Shown here piece after piece: positions 5,851 through 6,083 of a stretch of DNA of 6,083 nucleotides. A model generated the notes under the pieces. It searched no databases. It saw nothing but the letters and a program-made list of their open reading frames with translations, and was not told the DNA's origin. How positions within the stretch are numbered: position 1 is the first letter of the stretch; each line of letters begins with the position of its first letter. The DNA is from Brucellaceae bacterium. Its GTDB lineage: Bacteria; Pseudomonadota; Alphaproteobacteria; Rhizobiales; Rhizobiaceae. The position numbers were made by a program, and so were the translations under genes. The stretch covers positions 1 through 6,083 of the forward strand of contig JAIRVW010000446.1 in the NCBI GenBank assembly GCA_031253705.1, given 5' to 3'.

Positions 5851-5867
5851 TCGCAATTGGGTTGCGA
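5851..5867. repeat. Short inverted repeat upstream of the zf-TFIIB gene
   Basis: TCGCAA (5851-5856) and TTGCGA (5862-5867) are exact reverse complements around TTGGG. It lies directly upstream of the Shine-Dalgarno hairpin and could be a second leader hairpin or a small operator. Six base pairs can occur by chance. Confidence 0.3.
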
Positions 5868-5883
5868 ATTACGGCTTTTCAAG

Positions 5884-5915
5884 TCCGGCAGCTGCATTTC
5901 ATCAGACCTGCCGGA
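5884..5915. terminator. Inverted repeat after the queH-like gene, possible weak terminator
   Basis: TCCGGCAG (5884-5891) pairs with CTGCCGGA (5908-5915) around a 16-base loop. It lies 28 bases past the stop of the queH-like gene, where a terminator is expected, but on the minus strand the stem is followed by CTTGAAAAGCC and has no T-run. On the plus strand it is followed by TTTAAATGATTTTT, although no plus-strand gene ends here. Call tentative. Confidence 0.4.
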
Positions 5916-5943
5916 TTTAAATGATTTTTACCGCAGATACGGT

Positions 5944-6083
5944 TCAGCCTTCCGCATCATTATCAGCGCGGCCGTAATAATTCTTGCCAAGCTCAATCGG
6001 CTCCCGCCCGCGATCGCGGCGGGACAGAGTGGTATCACGCAGCGAATAAACCCAGCCGCAATATTCCGGCTGGTAAAATTCTT
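5944..6083 (-). CDS. queH: QueH-like epoxyqueuosine reductase (DUF208), C-terminal part (partial)
   Basis: An open frame enters from the right edge and ends at TGA 5946-5944; 45 residues are visible. The segment [16 protein letters not shown], followed by RGREPIELG, resembles the C-terminal region of QueH (DUF208) proteins, which usually read YCGCxYSLRDTN there. QueH reduces epoxyqueuosine to queuosine in tRNA and is the non-homologous substitute for QueG. The remainder of the gene, with the conserved cysteine motifs that bind the metal centre, is outside the window. One oddity is Trp where I expect the second Cys of CGC. The final residues ([12 protein letters not shown]) look like a variable tail. 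The family call rests on a short segment and on memory of the family. Confidence 0.7.
   Translation of the reverse strand, partial: EFYQPEYCGWVYSLRDTTLSRRDRGREPIELGKNYYGRADNDAEG

Noticed and set aside
5854..5882. Promoter-like TTGAAA-N17-CAATTG upstream of the zinc-ribbon gene
   Set aside because: The -35 is good but the -10 hardly matches, and it would place transcription start inside the leader hairpin; too weak to annotate.

Overview
The window looks like a chromosomal segment of an alphaproteobacterium, most likely of the order Hyphomicrobiales and perhaps a Brucellaceae relative. This rests on the character of the proteins (TAXI-type TRAP permease followed by a DUF1850 protein, a short CPxD-type zf-TFIIB protein, a QueH-like C-terminus) and on moderate GC content by eye; no marker gene fixes the genus. 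There are no tRNAs, rRNAs, CRISPR arrays, insertion sequences or phage genes, and all complete genes appear intact.

Layout. (1) Positions 1-857, plus strand: the C-terminal end of a TRAP transporter permease, translationally coupled (ATGA overlap) to a DUF1850 protein. (2) Positions 858-893: a perfect 15-bp stem acting as a terminator in both directions between convergent operons. (3) Positions 912-5142, minus strand: a four-gene iron-uptake operon read in the order efeU, efeO, efeB, and a stand-alone M75 (imelysin-like) protein related to EfeO/EfeM. The first three genes are packed within a few bases of each other. The fourth follows an 85-bp gap holding a strong stem-loop. (4) Positions 5143-5477: the leader and promoter region of the efe operon. 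(5) Positions 5478-5820, minus strand: a terminator and a 95-residue zf-TFIIB zinc-ribbon protein whose Shine-Dalgarno sequence lies in a small hairpin. (6) Positions 5944-6083, minus strand: the end of a gene resembling queH (epoxyqueuosine reductase, DUF208).

How the genes work together. By analogy with E. coli EfeUOB, EfeU is the inner-membrane FTR1-type iron permease, EfeO is a periplasm-facing cupredoxin-plus-M75 protein that binds and delivers iron, and EfeB is a Tat-exported Dyp-type haem peroxidase. The extra M75-only protein, with a cleavable signal peptide, would be a soluble periplasmic iron binder. It appears closer to the M75 half of E. coli EfeO than the M75 half of the local EfeO does, which suggests a division of labour. 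The TRAP/DUF1850 pair is a separate solute importer that happens to converge on the efe operon.

The system is a variant of a known family rather than a wholly new one. The points most worth a second look are the duplicated M75 component, the apparent membrane anchor on EfeO, and several unannotated RNA-level structures (512-541, 1772-1801, 5834-5849).
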